A stretch of DNA of 64,000 nt from contig OZ037768.1 of the NCBI GenBank assembly GCA_964035545.1, positions 17,169,875 to 17,233,874 on the forward strand, read 5' to 3'. The notes under the pieces were generated by a model that saw only the letters and a list, made by a program, of their open reading frames with translations, did no database searches and had not been told where the DNA came from. Made by a program: the position numbers and the translations under genes. Shown one piece after another: positions 30,686 to 45,600 of the stretch. Origin of the DNA: Bugula neritina. Taxonomy: Eukaryota; Bryozoa; Gymnolaemata; Cheilostomatida; Bugulidae. How positions within the stretch are numbered: position 1 is the first letter of the stretch; every line of letters starts with the position of its first letter.

Positions 30686-33600
30686 ATGTGGAGCAGAGGA
30701 TACATCTATTGGACTGTGTTTCTTGCCTTGCTTGGCTTGATATCTGCTGATGGGCAGACTGTCTGCCAGTATAAAGGTCAGGGTGTTAGCAGTTGCACTA
30801 ATTGACATGATAATTGTGCCATGACAGACAGATATGCTGTGCAATGACATTCTCCTATTTAATACAGTGCTCCCTCCATATCTCACGGTTCCATTTCTCA
30901 CGAAATCCCATAAATCAAGAGAAAGGCCTATGTATGTGTGTATAGTAACAAAATGGCTGAATTTAATGGATCCTTGAGTTAAATCTGGTATTCTGCTATG
31001 TCATGTATTGAGGTTTTGGGACCACAGCTTAGTGAGATATGGAGGTAGCACTGTATCTAGTTGAAGGCCGCAGTAGAGCTTCACCTTGCTGTTTCATATT
31101 TGTAGGTAGTTTGCCTGTGATTGAAAGGCACTTCTACCATCATGTTCCTGGCACCAATTACTATGCTGAAAAGAATATCACTCTGCCTCAATCTCTATAC
31201 TTTCCTGAGAGGTAATCCACGTGTATAGAGTATTATAACTGCTGCTATTGTTAGCTATAGCCAAGCAACAAGAGTATTTCACTGCAGTAGTCTGTCTGTG
31301 TATACACAACAGCATAGTAATTATAGCTGAGATAGTTGTGTATAATGTAATAAGGGAAGATGTGACTTCAGAGTCCTGATATCACCTCAAACATGGTGTT
31401 AGTTCTAGCTTTCAGCTGCTGTTTAAAGAATTCTGTGATGACATCTACTCCTTAACCTGCTTTCAAGTGTTTTTCCAACTAATTTAAGTATTATCTCACT
31501 AATTGCCTGCAATATTGCCACTGTGCAGTGTTTGCTCTTTCAATGAACTCACTTTATAGGCAATAATCATTTGTATAGCCAGTTATATGCACACTACTTG
31601 CTGACGCTGACGTACCTATGATTTAATTAATCTGACCGTTTAGTGCTCATATTTCTCCAAACATGTTTTCATGTTGCTGCAATATTTGCATGCCTTTTGA
31701 AAAATTCTACTTGAAAACCAATGTTTGTGTTTTGTGCCCAACTCCTGGCTGTATTTATTTTAACATGCTGACACCTTATAACACTAAACTGGAAGGTTAA
31801 AGCTGTAAGACTAAGTTGTTGTAGTTGAGTGTTAGACTTAGGGTTGTAGGCTGTTTTATAGAGCTATATTGTTAAGATTTTAGGGCTATGGTGTTGTAAC
31901 TGTTGTACCGTAATAAAATTGTTAATTTGGTGATTTCACCTCTTTTTAACAACTTTTCTACATCCACTTGTCTTGCAGTTACTACATAAGTTTATACAAA
32001 GTTAAATTTGTTTACTAGAAACTTGTACAAGTATTTTATAATAGTCAGGGATGATACAAATATTAAAAATAAAGAAATTAGTGTCAGGACTCAATAAATC
32101 ACTATTCACTCATTGTACAGTTAACTCTCCAATGGCTGTCATAGAAATTAGATTAGCAACCAGCTTTTGATTGGCTACTTTATTTATGAACTCTGTTTAC
32201 CTGTCATCTGAGACTGGACATTTCTGCTTTCACTGAATCAACAATTTGATCAATAAGTTTCACTGGTGCTAACTCTAAGTTACTGAACCGTCTCTTGTCA
32301 ACTATTATTTTATTTCCAACACAACTATTTCAACACTGGAGGTTTTTTCTTTAGCATTGTTTTGTAACCGAAAAAATTGTGTTTATTGTGAACTGACCAT
32401 AATTATTCCACTGTGATGAAAAAGGAGTGCTCCCTCCATATCTCACTAAGCTACGGGTGTGAAACCATAATTTGTGACATTGCAGAATGCTTGATTTAAT
32501 TCATGGGTCTGTTAAATTCAGCCATTTTGTCTTTATACGCTCATACATAAGTCACAAAACAGGGTTCCAAGCTTTTCTTGTGATCTATGGAATTTTGTGA
32601 GCAAGGAAACCATGAAATACAGAGGGAGCACTGTACTCGTATATGAATCATCATTTTTCTAATAACTAACGCAAGTTGTGAGTTATTACAGAAATGGAAT
32701 TATACAGATAATTTATATAAGAGTACATTTTTGTAATTGTAATTTGTACTTGTAATTTTTGTAATACTAGTCTTCTATTATCTCACAAAATTCCCTTTAT
32801 TAGGTTTTTAACTTGAACAAAAGTTCAGCCACCAGTTACTAACTTTGATATTCACGGATTACATTACATATGCCGAGTACCAACTATATGTTGGCCTCCA
32901 GTAGCAAAATGTAGACCTATATGTTATTCTCCTGTCTACTCAACTGGCATTTCATTTCATTTTTTGATAGATTAATCAATGAGTTGATCAAGCAGTTGCT
33001 GAGCTCGAAGTTAGGTTACTATAATGTATCCTACGTGGACACAACTCAACCATATGTACCCTTGACAACATGTACATCAGAGTAAGTGCTCAAACTCTGT
33101 GCATCTGATTATGTGAACATCTTCCTCAAGCAATGATACTTTCAATTTGTTTATCCTCCTTAGCTACAGTATATGCAATTTCATTATTGAGTAATACCCT
33201 AATTTGACCCCTGTTTTTCAGTTTTGATAGTTTTAGCCTCAGCTAAATTTCTTGTTAAAATCTGGTATTTGAGAAATGATGGAATTGCGGTTGGCAGTTG
33301 TTTACAATGTTATCACAATAATTGTATATTTTGTAGTCTTTTTATATCTCGGCACTATATAGATAAAACATACTATCGCAGTTTGTTGTTGTTTACAAAA
33401 TACCACAATAATTGTGTCTTTTGTAGAATTATATATCAGAACTATATAGATAATACCTACAATCACAGTTTGTTATCTCCACCAGAAACTAACATTAGGT
33501 GAGCTATTGAATAATTCAACACTTTAATGAGAAAATAATTGTAATTACTTTTTAATACTCATTTTTAGAAATATAATGTATAGATGACAATTCATGTTTA

Positions 33601-36600
33601 CATAATAATAATATGTTATTATTATACCAGCTTCAACTTCTGTAAATCTGATCATTTGAATTCACTTAGGATACTTCAATCTAATAACTTGGTTTGTTAG
33701 GTTCAAATAAGCTTATCATTGCAATGCCAATTTTTATTCATTAAAGTATGTTGACTTGTGAAAGTTCCCCATAAAAATTGCAGCTAAAATTTACTCTGTA
33801 CATAGTGAGGCTGATTATAATGCTTTAACTACGCTTAATGGCAATCCTATTACTATGTAATATAGAGTACCATAATAGATCTTGCTAGTTCCTTCTCATT
33901 GTTAATCATGTAAATAAATTACTAACAAATCATGTTGTCCTGCAATTTTCTCTATATTAGTAAATCCTGTATCCAACTGGATGCCCTTCCTGAGGCCTTA
34001 CTAAATCTGCGCATGTCTAAAGATGTTATGAATACAGACTTTGAAGACGTTGGATCCTTGGGGATAGCAACTAGGTACCACTCTTTACATTTTTTTAAAC
34101 AATAAATATAGTCAATACAATATAGTAAGGAGATTAAGTGCCAGAATTACTCATAAGTTTATTAAAAACTGAAAGATGAAAAAATATCATCTTCAGAGCA
34201 CCTGATGCTAGGTTTGAGTAATGTAATGTTTTTGCTTGACCACCGGCTACACCTTGCATCTGATTGGTTAAAGTACACTCGTATCTATTATGTCCATTGT
34301 GTGATATTTCCTCTATGAATGCATTTGATGTAAACAAGTTATGCTAGCTCTATGTAGACTAGTTGAATTATTGACTGTTTTGTGCCTATGATACTGTTTT
34401 CATGCCAACATTGATAACAATATTGTCAGCTCATAACAAGTAGGTTTTTATGAATCTTGTTTGTGCAAAGCATTGATCTTCCCATATGAATATGTTATGA
34501 TAATTTTGCCGAGTCATGCGTGTTATAAACAACACACCGCCTATGATACTGCATACTAGAATCAGTGGTCAGTTTCCATGTTCGACACATTAAGGATCAG
34601 TAGTGGAGAAATTGAGATACCCTAAGTTCTTTACATTTCTTTATAAATTTTGGTTTGGGGCGAGGGTTGAAATTCTTGCGAGCACATTATTTCTTATGCT
34701 ACAATTTTTAATCTAGAACACAGGCTTTTCTCAATTTTTCCGTTACTGCACCCACCTCTCAGTTTCCTTGTTTTACAGATACGGTTTCTACATGACAACC
34801 TCAGAAGCTCAGACGGTTTGTGATGCCGGCAGCTGTAGACCTTTGATCTCTTTATTAAATTCATTTTCTAAGTTTATAAGTTACACTGAGAGAACTATGC
34901 AGGTATGCTGATGGCGGTATGATTGCTCATTAGTATTACACTGCTAACTAATGTTAGATAAATCATTCTTGCATATCTCCACTGCTACTAATACTAAAGT
35001 GATCTTCAGTGCATGTTGGGTACAAAATGTTGCCCTCATTTGCTTTGATTTAAACCAATTGTGCACAATTGTTGACATGTCTCCTAAACAATACAATATT
35101 GGGTCTAGTTTACGTTTCTTAGACTTGGCAAATATCCCTCCCAAGCTGGAGGCACAGCATTCCTTTGATCAATATCAATAAACAAGTCACTGAGTTGTTA
35201 TGTCACACCTATTGTAGCTAGCGTAGACCTGTTGTCTTTTGGCCCCCCTCAATGACTTGTTTGTGCCAAAACCAGTAGACCTTAAGAGTTGAAACAACAA
35301 TGTTGTGTAGCCGCTGTTGCTGGGTGTTTGTTAGCTGACTGCCTCCAGTTCAACTGTTAGACACTATGCCAAGTTATGTTTTGCATACACCCTTTCTAGG
35401 AATCTCAAGTGCTATTGCTACCTTTTAAGTAAAAGAACAGGTTTTAGACCAAGTGTCTAGCGATATTTTGTTGTCATCTTTTTCAAGGCCTATGCAGCGT
35501 ACATCGGATGTCCTTCCACCGCCGGTGATTGTGTGAATATCACGTACCAAGCTACGGGGTGTAACTCAACTTCCTGTGCCCTACTCCTAGTTGGTGACAC
35601 TAGTAAGTTCACTTTCTCCCTACAGTATGTATCAGAATAGATGTTCCATTATTTTCGGTCAGTTAAAAAGTTGGAACTTTGAACTAGTATAATATTGTTG
35701 TATGCATTATGTTGTGCAACAATGAACGCAACATTTCTCCATAAAAATAGAGATGTTAATTTGAGAATTGGCAGGGAGGTGATGCATAGCATATGTGGTT
35801 AATCATTTGGAATGTTGTGTGAAATGTTTTCCTTATTTGATTTGCATTTCAGTCTAACTTAATCTACATGCAAATGTCACAGTATTATCAATGAGTCTAC
35901 TATGACTATACTCTATAAGTACATTCACTATGACTCTGTACTCTGTAAGTACATTCACTATGACTCTATACTCTATAAATACATACACTATGACTCTGTA
36001 CTCTATAAGTCTGTACAATATGACTCTGTACTCTATAAGTCTGTACAATATGACTCTGTATAGTGTTTACACTATGGCTATATACTATGTAGCTATTTCC
36101 ACTATAACTGAGCACTCTGCAGCTATGTCCACTATGATTATATAATCTGTACATGTTAGCATGGGGCACACGAACCTGGATCCCCCTGCCCTTCCCTCCC
36201 CTCCCCCCTCCGATTTCTCACATTGGCCAAAAATGAGCTGTTGAGTACAGACTGCACATGGATTTCTTGCGGTCTAAATGCTGAACGGCCAGTGCGAAAA
36301 GCTAATTCGAGTTTGATCTAATTGGTTGATCATCATTGAGGGAGCACAATTTTTGAGTTTTAAGATCACGTCTTTACTTTCTAACATTTGAGTTTTTTTC
36401 ACTTTCAGTGTTTATATTTGAAGTCATATTCTCGCTGCAAAGCGGATAACCTAGCTGTAGAAATAAATACACTATGACTAACTGTAACTATGTACACTAT
36501 GACTAACTGTAACTATGTACACTATGACTAACTGTAACTATGTACACTATGACTAACTGTAACTATGTACACTATCACTAACTGTAACTATGTACACTAT

Positions 36601-39600
36601 GACTAACTGTAACTATGTACACTATGACTAACTGTAACTATGTACATTGTACACTATGACTAACTGTAAACACTGTGGTTGGATTTTATAACCATGATCA
36701 GCCCATATTCATGTGATTTTATAAATTTGTTACAAATACTTGTTTGCAGATTTCCCTATGGAGGTTTTACAAGCCAAGATTGAGGCATCAAACTTGCCTC
36801 TAATGGTGCTATCTGTTGGAGAAAATCTCACTTCTTTCTCTATGAACTTGACTATGGCTAATATTCCCATCATTTTCTTTTCAAGATCTTATGAGCTTCT
36901 GACATTTAATAAGCAATTCACTCGAGTGAGGTAAATGCCTTATTTATTGTCATTTCTCTCAATTTGCGCTAACAGTGTCAATAGAGTTTACTGAAAGCAA
37001 AATATTGCGAATTTTATATGCAAAAGGTGTTCTATTGCATATCGGAAGCACTTAGCTTACCATTTCTCCTCTGTACTTATTCTAATTTGTTAATGATACA
37101 AATAGCTAATAGTACAGTATAGTATATACTCGGATAGTACGAAGGAAATGTTCTGTTATATGGAGGGGATATTTGGACGCACCGCTAGCAAAAAATTCGT
37201 ACGGATGGCAAAATAGGCCTGTTTTGGTGCTGGTGTCTTCTCATCAATATGCTAAACGTTTCTTTGGTAGTAATCTAATTGGCTGAGTACTAATTGTATT
37301 GTATTGTGTGTAGCAGGCAATTCCTGCAGCAGATTTTCACCACATGTGATTTCAAATATAAAATTCTGCTTCATATGGCAGGACCTGTAGACTCTTTTTA
37401 CAATGTGTTACTCATTCTGTTTCCTTTTCCGTAACTCTCAGACCCTGGAATACCAACTGCGCTTTGTTCGATGATGACCACCAGTTTGCTATGCAAGACA
37501 TGCGAAAAGTCATATGGAATCAACTGGGAAAACTGGAGCCTCTTATTTATAAGTTTCTGAAAGTATGTATACACAGTGTGTGGCAATACTGCCATCTCTT
37601 ACTAGTACTCTTTACTACCCCAATAAGGGAATGGTATTTTAGTCAGGGGAGATAATTGCTTGTAGGCTGTTGCTGTCATTTACTTGTACTAGTAATAGGT
37701 CTGCTATCAAACTAGTTGTAATCTTTTTACTAGTAACAGCAAATAGTAGTCACTTGGTACTGAATAGCATTGTAACCAGGTTGTTAGTTTATACAGGGAA
37801 AGGTTGTACTTTTACTGAAATGGTGATTGTCTAGTGAAAATTTTCTATCCAAGCAGTTTTCTCAAGACAGAATGAAGATACTGTAATGAGAGCTAATGAG
37901 AGTATTTTGTGTTGTAGAACATGTATATAGATGAGTCATTGATGATGTCATTGATTGAAGAGTATATTGCTGTATACGACAGAGACGTCTCTCCATTGTC
38001 TGTTACTAACTTCATACGTGACTGGATTTCTAACCATGAAGATTTGGTATGCCAGTGGCTGCCTGATGGTGCGATAGAAAAGCCTACTTTGTATATTGGT
38101 GGTTTCTTTCCACTTTGGTTTCGTAGCGTGTACAGAGAACCTAGTTTGGTTACTGGTGAGTACCTTTATTACCTATCATGTTACATGATGTACACAGTCA
38201 TGACCATCAGCAATTAATTTATTTTTGGTTAGTACTTTAGATTCTGGATACCAACTTTAGTACTTGTATTTTGCAATATTTCCTGGTCATGCAATTTATT
38301 TCTTTTGTTGGTTTTGGATAGAATTCTTCTTGTCAGGTTAAAGGCCGTAAGTCAGTATAATCAATAGTGTTATTCCGTCTTTCCAGTTGAGTTTTTACCT
38401 GAGAGTAGTTTTTATTCGGTTTAAACCACTTAGTTGCTGTAATTAAGTGAAATGCTTTTCATTAAACTTTTGCTCTTATTTAGTTTTATCTTGAGGTATT
38501 TTTTTCAGGACTGTGCAAATAAGATTTTGTGGGTCCAAAGCATTTTTTTCTGATTTATTTTATTGTTGTCGACATTCGAGAAGGATATTTACTCCTCATT
38601 AGTCAGCTGATATCACATGCTGTTATTCTACAAGGAAGTTTCTCACAGGAAACATATTTAGTACTATGACTTCTAACTACCAGCAGTCCATATTACCATC
38701 ACACCTACAGTTATCAGTAGGCATACAGTTGACTCTACACTCCATAACCAAGTGTTGCTGTGGCATTGCTTGCTGTTGGATTGTTTTGAACTGAAATTTA
38801 TTTTCTGGCCATTTAAACTTTATTATTAAAAATTAGCAGTGGCCGGGGTTAGAGCGTTTGCCTGGTGAGCACAAAGTCATGGGTTTGAGTCCTGACGCAA
38901 ACCATTGGTGATGTTAGGGCATCCAGTCATAGTTACTCCTGCGCCTCATTTAAATAAGTACTTAGCCCGGTTTAACAAAAAAAACCCTTTCTATCAGGTT
39001 TTTCTCACAGAGATAGTGACTATAAACTTGCGTGAGCAGTGGCAGTTTTCCAACACTTAAAATTTCTGTTTGTATGAGTTTCATATATAGGAATATCAGT
39101 CAGAGCACTTGTTCCACCAACTCCATCTTAGCTGCTAAGATAAAGTGATCAGACTCTATTTCATTTGGGAGAGAAGTTGAGTCTAGGAATATTGTTTATG
39201 ACTCTTACCACATCTAAATGTTACAACACTTACTCAAAATATTGTGATCAATATTATATTATAACAGGTTTTAGTTTTGTAAGAATTATTCAATAAGCAT
39301 TACATAAAGGTATAAATTGATAGTAGTTGTATTATTTACTAATAAGTATTTCAAATCTTACTTGAGATTACAGTTTAGGTTTACAACTATTCAATTTATT
39401 AAATTTTGACACTTTAGCTGACCAATCAAATGCTATTTCACATTCTCTAGATGTATTTCAGAACACCTGGAGAACTTTTTTAATGTGACAGTCTTTAGTT
39501 TTATGATAATTCGTACACTTATGGTCAAGTTTTACACATGCAGTGTCTATTTGCAGTTAAGAATGGTATTGTAAAACTACCAATTATGTTATTGCAGCGG

Positions 39601-42600
39601 CTGGCATAGCCATAAACTTGGTGAATAAAGATGAGAAATTTCTCAACAAGTACAAACTCGAGATGATTGTGAATGACACTCGGTGTGAAGCTTCAGATGT
39701 GCTCAAAATATTCACCCAGTATGTTGCTGATGACAATATATGGCCTCAGATGATAGGTGGACTCGGTAAGCTTGTTTTCCCATTTTTTTCAATATGTGTT
39801 TGGAGATTCATGTTGAAACATTTACCATATTATAGTCTCTCTTTATCTGTGTACGACAAATAACTCACTAAGGGTTATCTTCTCTACCCTTTCTCTGACT
39901 AGCACCATCAGTCTAGCTGCTTGATTCTAGAAGCAAACTCTCTCAACCTGTTATTGTGGCTGTATTCACGTTTAATTTCAAAGTGTTGTAGAGAAGTTAT
40001 ATGTCCCTTGATGTCATATGGTATGCTGATATTTAGTATTAAGTTTGCCATGTTTTATATTATATCCATTGCATTGTGTAATTGGGTTCATCTATTGCAC
40101 CATGTGCTAGAGGTCTATGGGCAATGTTGATATATCTGCTTTGTGTATACTCTATAATCTATATAATATGTAGTTATACTACATCTACTCTATACACTAT
40201 ATAGTTATACTGTGTCTACTCTATACACTATATAGTTACACTATGTCTACTCTATACACTATATAGTTACACTATGTCTACTCTATGCACTATATAGTTA
40301 CACTATGTCTACTCTATACACTATATAGTTATACTATGTCTACTCTATACACTATATAGTTATACTATGTCTACTCTATACACTATATAGTTATACGGTG
40401 TCTACTCTATACACTATATAGTTATACTATGTCTACTCTACACAATATATAGTTATACTGTGTCTACTCTATACACTAATATATAGTTATACTATGTCTA
40501 CTCTATACACTATATAGTTATACTATGTCTACTCTATACACTATATAGTTATATTATGTCTACTCTATACACTATATAGTTATACGGTGTCTACTCTATA
40601 CACTATATAATTATACTATGTCTACTCTATACACTAATATATACGTAGTTATACTATGTCTACTCTATACACTAAATAGTTATACTATGTCTACTCTATA
40701 CACTAATATATACGTAGTTATACTGTGTCTACTCTATACACTATAAATAGTTATACTATGTCTACTCTATACACTATATAGTTATACGGTGTCTACTCTA
40801 TACACTAACATATAGTTATACTATGTCTACACTATACACTATATAGTTATACTATGTCTACTCTATACACACCATACACTGTTGTCCTACAGGGCCAGCA
40901 TGTTCAGATACAGCACTAGGTCTAGCTGCTCTGGCTAAGCACTACAACTATGTAATCATTAGCTCTGTGGTCACTTCTGTCATACTCTCACTGGACAGGA
41001 TGCGATACACTTACTTCTTCCGAACAGTTCCCCGTATCAATGAGTATATGTAAGTATAATACAACAATATGTATATATTGACACTCTTTGCTCCTTTATT
41101 TACTGTTCTCAACGTCATTTTGTTAATGGTGACTCGTGTATACTTTCCCTACTATATTTTCAGTTGCAAAGTTTTGTCTTACATTAAAGTATGTAAAAAT
41201 ATGGTTTTATATTTCCCTGGCATATTATAGTATGAAAGGCATTTTTTGTTGGAAAAGAAAAAACTAACTTAAATATTTGTTTCGAGTTGATAAGCGTTAC
41301 TAGTATTTGCCAGGTGAGGATATAATTGGAGTTTATTAGATTGATATCTTATCAGTAGCATCAACATGAACTTGTAGCTGTTTATACAGACTTTGACCCT
41401 CACATGTAATACTCTTTCCTGTCCTATGTTGCCAGTAACTGCACCCTGGTCCAAAGTACACCTGATACTGTGTTTCTGGCCATCTTTCATATTCAGTTGC
41501 ATTTTGGGCGTCTTATCTAATTTTCATTTTAAAATTTTGCCTGTATTATCTGTTTTTGGTGATAAGTTGTACTCGTTTTTTATATGTGCGCATGTCGTCA
41601 TTTAACTTGTTTTTAGCAAAATAGTATAATAAAATATAATACCAACTTGACATGAAATATTTTATTAGCTAATGTGGGATTATCTCCCCTGTGAGTAATC
41701 TTGACTCGGACGTGCTGCTGTTCATGTTACAGACATGTTTACATCGCGATGTTCAAAAAACTGGGACTCAAGAACGTCAGGGTGTCTACGCTGACAGATA
41801 AGTGGTCATCAGGATATTATTCTCTGCTGACTGAACATTTCAAGAAAGAGCAGATAACTCTTGCTACTCAGCAGCAGTTGTCTCCCCAACTCCCTAGTCA
41901 AGATGATATTGAGGCGGAATTCGAGGATGTGAGTCGAGTTTTCTACAACTGAGCTAAAAATAAATGTCACACAATATCCATGTTATTCTCCCAACAATGT
42001 TCACTCTAAATTATTTCTATATCACCATTGTTATGTTATGATAATAATATTAAAGCAATAGTTTTAAACTCTACATATACTTACAATGATTGATATAATT
42101 GCAGTAGCACTCCATTTAGCCATCACATGTTGGCACAGTCAGTAATGTTGGGACTTTTATCACATTCAGTTAGCACATTTCCTGGACCTGATTCAAAGTT
42201 CAGAGTCCTTTAGAGCTAAAAAATATGCTATTATGTTGCTTTAATCCAGAGGTTTCTCTTTTTGTAACTAACAATGTCCAGCACTATTTCTAAACTCAGT
42301 AAAATTAATGTTGACACTTTCATGATTTATATGCTAATTTACACACAATTCACATACTTATTGCTTTAGTTCTCTAAAATCAAATTGAGTATTTTACTAG
42401 TTATTTTTCCCAATGCCGATTTGATTTGTCTTTCCCTTTTTATCCAATCCATGGTTTGGCAACTTCTATTTTTATCAAAAATGCAAAGCTGCTTGTCTAG
42501 TAGCCCATCTACTTGTGCTTTACCTCATGAACTCTTATTTACTTTTAGTACTTGAATACCATAAAAAAGGCAGAATCTCGAATTATTATAATGGATGTGT

Positions 42601-45600
42601 ACGTTGCTAAGGCTAGAAAGATTATGTGTCTGGCATATTTAATGGGTATGACTATGGACCAAGGATATATGTGGTTTCTGCCACACGTGTATGACTATGA
42701 CTGGTATGCAAACACAAGTGGTACTAATTGTACAAAGGAACAGATGGAAAAAGGTAATGTATTTTGCTAATTATTCAGTATTTAACTGTTTTTATTAGAA
42801 TAGCCTTGTATTTGCAGCATTGATTAAACTTTATTTCTCAAGAGTTATTTTCTTTTATTGTCAAAAAAAAACCTTTGCTGTGGAGTTTGTATTGTGAAAC
42901 TAAGTAACACAAGCTATAATAAAGTTTATTGCTAGCTTTTCAAATGTGCTAAATTGACTTTTTGACAATATAACGCAATTTAGCCTCAGTGACTTTTCAA
43001 ATAATATTTTTATTTTTTTATCAAAAATTCACAAAAGCTAAATTCAAAATTTTTGAAGAACAGTTTTAGGGGACACCTTATGATATCGCCATTTTCTCTT
43101 TAAATCGTAGAACTGTTACATCATTACCTCTGGTGAACTGCTAGTTAACATGGCAGATTAGTTTTCATACACGTGTTGGCATATATATTGTACCTGCTTG
43201 TTGGTTTGTTGATGATATTTTTCATGGCAGCTTATGGAAGCTATGTATTTCTCGTCTGCGTCTTTAGCTCTAAAAGGTTATCTCACATTATCCAACTCCT
43301 TCTTTGACAAGACATCGGCTGTGGCTGTTGGTGGAATGAATGGCACCCATTTCTATACATCTGTGTATCGGAAGGCCGTAGCAGCTGACCGAAATGCTGT
43401 AAGTATAACCTTCACCTCTCTAACATACTCCTTTATACATCATGTCTATACGCTGCTGCTTAGTTTCTACTTGCGTCTCTTTCTTAAAGTAAAAGCATGT
43501 TGTTTTTCAAGATAACCCAAGTTCTAATATTTCTCGTGTTAGTTGTCTTGCTTGCTAGGCATGCAAGTTTTTGCTAAGTTTCACGTAATGCCCCATTTTC
43601 GGTTGTTGTAAATTCACAGCTTGAAACGTAGAAATATGAAAAGAAATCATGAGAATTACACGCAGCCTGTTACCACTCTGATAGCCAGGAAAGGGCTATG
43701 ATTTCTATTTACTATTCTGTATACGTTCCGCTTGTGGGGTGTATACCTAACTGTATCGTACTGTTTGAAGTTGAAGTCTTGGGAACGCTCAACTGTTAAA
43801 GACTACGACAAACACTTTTTTCTACGATTCCCGCTATGCGGTCGAAGTGCTGTTCTTGCATCACCCCTTTAATTGTAACAATATTTTATGTAATTAAACT
43901 CTAAATTAGTGGCTTTTTTCTGCCAGGTTTTAAGGCATGACATCACTTCTAAATGGTAACAACTTTCTTTGTAGATATTTAAAGAAGAGGTATTTATTTT
44001 GCATAATATGAGATGTTAGTGATACATTATATGGTGCCTGTGCATATGTTAGAGAAGTCTAGACTATTACAACTTATCATAACTATACTTGCTGTCATTT
44101 TTATCATGTGGGGGTGGTGTAGTCGGACTCCATAGTCATAGTCTCTCCTTGCTCTTGCCTGGCTTACTCATAGCTATTATCTCATTGGATTAATCTTAGC
44201 TCTTGTCTCATTGGCTTATTCAAAGCTCTTATCTCATTGGCTTGCTCTTAGCTCTTGTTCTATTGGCTTACTCATAGCTCTTGTCTCATTGGCTTAAGTT
44301 GCTTTTATACCTCTGCTGAAAAAAGTACGGAGTATTTCTTTATAGTATTACTGAAACTCGGTGAAATCATATTGATGTGGAAGCTTACTTTTTAAAAGTG
44401 AAATATGACTTGCTTAATAGCTACTTGATGTCCTTTGAAAACGTTGTGAATTAATAAAGTTGACAGCATAAAAGCGATAATTGCAAAGGCGTAGGCGATA
44501 TAATTATTAACATATAAGTACGTTATCTGTCAAAGTCATTGTTAAATACCGATATTTACACGGAGTTATTACTCCTTTTGAGTGTTATTCTGAACTCGGC
44601 TGATTAAGTTATCACCGTACAAAAAAATTGACTTTGGCAATGCAACTCGGTAAAATTTTAACTCGGCCAAATTGAATTTCTGACTGAAAATCGCTAAGAT
44701 ATAAACGCAACTTTCCTCTTAGCTCTTGTCTCATTGGCTTACTCATGTCTCTTGTTTCATTGGCTTACTCATACGCTTTGGTGAAAGAGCATTGCTTCCA
44801 AGTTATTTTAAGAATTGGCCACTGAAAGTTCCAGTGAGCTGCTTAGTACATTGTCAGGTTGTGCTAACAGCTGTCTGCATAGCGACTTGGTGCTTTTGTA
44901 ACCAATGCATGTAATCTCTCCAGTATTGCTTCTTTTCATTGCTTGCATCTGCAGTTCTCTGCCCTGAATGTCTTGCTCGCTTCAAGTTATACAGAATGTA
45001 TCTCCAGAGTTTGTTATAAAATGTATTATATCCCTGTAACTGATGTTTTTTAAACTCGCCTTTGATCAGCTGCATAAATAGACAACTCCATTGTTACTTT
45101 TCTGCGAAATCTATGCCTTATTTTCTTGTATAACTGTAATCTTTCTGTGCTATTCTCATCCCCTGTTGGTGAGTAACAGCTTTGCAATAGTTTCTTTTTG
45201 TCCCAATAGTTTTTGAGCTTTCAATTTGTTAACAGAAATGCAACTTTTGAATATATTGTAATCAAAACAGGTTGAGTTTAATTTGAATCGTTCCTCTCTA
45301 GTGGAATGTATAGTGTGCATGCGTGATTCTATTGTATACTAATCATATATGGAATATGCTGTCCCAGCTCTGTTTTTGCTACTTTTATGTAGTTGAGTTG
45401 ACAATTTCTTTTCGTTGCATAACAATTTTTTTATCTTGTAATATTGCATATTTTTTATCCAAATAATATATAGAATCATCACTACAAACGTTTAAATGTA
45501 CTGTAACTGTTTTGCCAGATGTACCGCAGTGAATATGGTGCTTTCACTTATGATGCTATCTGGGTGTACGCCATTGCTCTGCAAGCACTGTACGATGAAA

